Assembly: GCF_900115545.1 (NCBI RefSeq)
Contig: NZ_FOWV01000005.1
Location: forward strand, 310,001-374,000
Direction: 5' to 3'
Source: Ralstonia sp. NFACC01
Lineage (GTDB): Bacteria; Pseudomonadota; Gammaproteobacteria; Burkholderiales; Burkholderiaceae
Length of the DNA stretch: 64,000 nt
Part shown: in pieces, positions 62,462 to 64,000 of the stretch
How the letters are laid out: each line of letters opens with the position of its first letter
How positions within the stretch are numbered: the first letter of the stretch is position 1
Made by a program: the position numbers and the translations under genes
Notes under the pieces: generated by a model
What the model was told of the DNA's origin: nothing
What the model saw: the letters and a program-made list of their open reading frames with translations, nothing else
Database searches by the model: none

Positions 62462-63967
62462 TCACGCGGCTTTCTTTTCGTAGCGCTGATTGCGATACGC
62501 CTCGACCCACGCGTAGTGATGGGCGTCGTCTCCGCACTCGCCAGGCGCCAGGTTCATGTACTGAAGTGCGCCCATCAGGTTGGGTGGCTGAATCTGCCCC
62601 GCGAGGAATCGGTCGACCAGCGTCAGGTGGTCGCGATAGCGCAGCGGGTCTTGCTGGAAGACCCAGCGGTCGATCTCGGAATTGAAGTGGTACGTGCGGC
62701 CCTTGTAGTCGAGCGGGTAGTCCTTCACGTTCCAGCCGTTGCCCGGAATTGCGCAGATCGGCAGCTGGCTCATGTTGCATACGATCGGCAGTGTCTCGGG
62801 CACGGTCAGTTCGGGCTTGCCGGCCAAGAGGTTGTCGATGATGACGTCCCAGGCTTTGCCGAATGTGTCGTTCCAGCCGGGGTATTTTTCTTCGAGCCAG
62901 TCGCGGCAATCAGGCGTCATGCCGGCAGCTGGGTTCCACCAGATCGTCGGACGCCAGAACCAGATACCCATCTGGTAGGCGTGGTGCTGGTAGTCGAACT
63001 CGTTGATCATCTGATCCCAGTACCAGGGCAGGTCCAGGCCCAGGTCGATCAAGGTGCGTTCAAACTGCCCGACGATCCACTCCGTCATGAATTCCTTGAA
63101 CGACTCCTTGCGATGGTGCAGCGGCGTTGCGTAATCCATCGAGGTGCCGGTGAGCAGCGAGAACAGCCGCCAGGCGCGCGCAATGGCAATGTCGACGAGT
63201 TTCTGCGCCTGCTCCTTGTGACCGTTCGCGATTAGGATCTGCAGTGCCGGACCACCGATCTGCGCATGCCGCGACTCATCGGTCTGGATGCTTGAGATGA
63301 GGCTGGCGAAGGTGAAATCACCCGCCTCTGCAGCGTCGGCGGCGAGGCCGAGGAACTGCATGTTGGTAAAGCCCGTCTCAAAAGCGAACGTCAGCATGAT
63401 CGCAATATCGATCGCGCTGCGCGACATGAACAGATCATCGAACGTGCTGCGTGCCGCGATCGCGCCCCATTCGTTGGTGTGATAAGCCTTATGGGCCCAA
63501 TCGAACTGACGGTCCTTGGCGCAATAGTCGTGCGGGAAATACAACTGCAGCTGGCCGTGCCGATTCTCGTCGAGCATGCCGAAGGTGGCCATGTTGCGCA
63601 TGCCCGGTGCGCGGCCGAAGCGGGCCATGCGTGCCTCCGCGCTCATCGCGGCGTATTCGCCGAGCGCAATGGCGCCGTAGTGCGCCTTCAGAATCGACAG
63701 CCAGCCCGGGTCGGCGTCTTCGAACATGCGGCTGCGTTCTAGCGCAGCCTTGACCGAGTACGCACCGGCATCTTTCTCGCGCTGGATGCGGACGTATTCG
63801 GGATACGACGTCTTGTATGGCTCGTCGTAGGTTTCCCATGTCTGCATCGGTACGCCCTGCGCGCCGGTCATGATGTCGGGAAACAGCTCGGACTCGGTGA
63901 CGTAGCTCGGGGTCCAGTTGGTCGTGCGTGCGATGTCGTACCACGCGGCGCGTTCCAGTAACGCCAT
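62462..63967 (-). CDS. tbuA1: Toluene monooxygenase hydroxylase alpha subunit (TmoA/TbuA1)
   Basis: Catalytic subunit that hydroxylates the toluene ring with O2 at a carboxylate-bridged di-iron centre. 501 aa. All six iron ligands are at the numbers known for T4MO: Glu104, Glu134, His137, Glu197, Glu231, His234 (ALGEYAAMSAEARM, LDENRHGQ, FAFETGF, QTDESRHAQ). Pocket residues Ile100, Gly103, Ala107, Gln141, Phe176, Phe196, Thr201 and Phe205 are also those of T4MO/TbuA1, which suggests a para-type toluene monooxygenase that may also accept benzene and phenols. AGGAGACATCACC precedes ATG 63967; the promoter is beyond the right edge. Confidence 0.97.
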   Translation of the reverse strand: MALLERAAWYDIARTTNWTPSYVTESELFPDIMTGAQGVPMQTWETYDEPYKTSYPEYVRIQREKDAGAYSVKAALERSRMFEDADPGWLSILKAHYGAIALGEYAAMSAEARMARFGRAPGMRNMATFGMLDENRHGQLQLYFPHDYCAKDRQFDWAHKAYHTNEWGAIAARSTFDDLFMSRSAIDIAIMLTFAFETGFTNMQFLGLAADAAEAGDFTFASLISSIQTDESRHAQIGGPALQILIANGHKEQAQKLVDIAIARAWRLFSLLTGTSMDYATPLHHRKESFKEFMTEWIVGQFERTLIDLGLDLPWYWDQMINEFDYQHHAYQMGIWFWRPTIWWNPAAGMTPDCRDWLEEKYPGWNDTFGKAWDVIIDNLLAGKPELTVPETLPIVCNMSQLPICAIPGNGWNVKDYPLDYKGRTYHFNSEIDRWVFQQDPLRYRDHLTLVDRFLAGQIQPPNLMGALQYMNLAPGECGDDAHHYAWVEAYRNQRYEKKAA

Positions 63968-64000
63968 GGTGATGTCTCCTTGGTGGGTCTGTAGTGCTTT

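Noticed and set aside
1-64000. CRISPR array, tRNA, rRNA, insertion sequence or prophage
   Set aside because: No regularly spaced short repeats, no cloverleaf ending in CCA, no transposase or phage structural motifs were seen on either strand by eye.

Overview
The window looks like the chromosome of a high-GC betaproteobacterium in Burkholderiales, most probably a Ralstonia of the R. pickettii type. This rests on gene order (exbB-exbD-lpxK, xseA-sodB, icd), codon use, and a toluene monooxygenase locus that matches the tbu system known from R. pickettii PKO1. No tRNA, rRNA, CRISPR array, insertion sequence or phage gene was seen. The genus is an inference from gene content; no database was searched.

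Layout. 1-2 kb: end of an exbB-exbD-lpxK operon (minus strand; lpxK is cut by the window edge). 2.1-2.8 kb: a gene-free stretch holding four degenerate copies of a ~172-175 bp tandem repeat rich in DnaA-box-like motifs. 3-7.6 kb: xseA, sodB, an M50 membrane protease paired with a DUF2167 protein, and an exported SnoaL-like protein. 8.4-13 kb: an IclR regulator, a polar amino-acid ABC transporter (binding protein, permease, ATPase), hutG and hutD, packed as one operon that looks like a histidine/formiminoglutamate uptake and breakdown unit. 13-22.8 kb: HU, an NAD(P)-binding protein, two permeases (MHS and GntP types), small exported proteins, TauE/SafE, a fused osmolyte-type binding protein/permease, an HD-GYP phosphodiesterase and a small YTDG-repeat protein. 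23-30 kb: a TetA-like efflux gene broken by a single-base frameshift, a PheC-like periplasmic cyclohexadienyl dehydratase, an exported M20 peptidase and a degenerate HipA-like protein without HipB. 30-34 kb: a DMT transporter, Ogt, an Ada-AlkA fusion, an SDR and a YpfJ-type metallopeptidase. 35-45 kb: a DapA-like aldolase, a gamma-glutamyltransferase/MHS transporter pair with a divergent LysR, DoxX, a 14-TM type MFS exporter and two more LysR regulators. 45-51 kb: a MliC-like inhibitor, an MBL-fold hydrolase, DUF192, a di-haem peroxidase and a lipoprotein phosphoesterase. 51.5 kb: icd.

From 53 kb to the right edge lies an aromatic-degradation locus: a GntR repressor and a DmpR/PoxR-type sigma-54 activator translationally coupled to each other, a TbuX/FadL-type outer-membrane channel with a clear activator-binding palindrome and a -24/-12 promoter, a TbuT-like sigma-54 activator, and a complete six-gene toluene monooxygenase operon (tmoABCDEF/tbuA1UBVA2C order). 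The logic would be: the hydrocarbon enters through TbuX, is ring-hydroxylated by the di-iron monooxygenase fed by the reductase and the Rieske ferredoxin, and effector-bound XylR-family activators switch on both uptake and oxidation. The second activator plus GntR repressor resembles the AphR/AphS-style phenol control pair, which suggests a phenol hydroxylase elsewhere in the genome. The locus sits directly after the icd terminator and has the look of an accessory block inserted beside a core gene.
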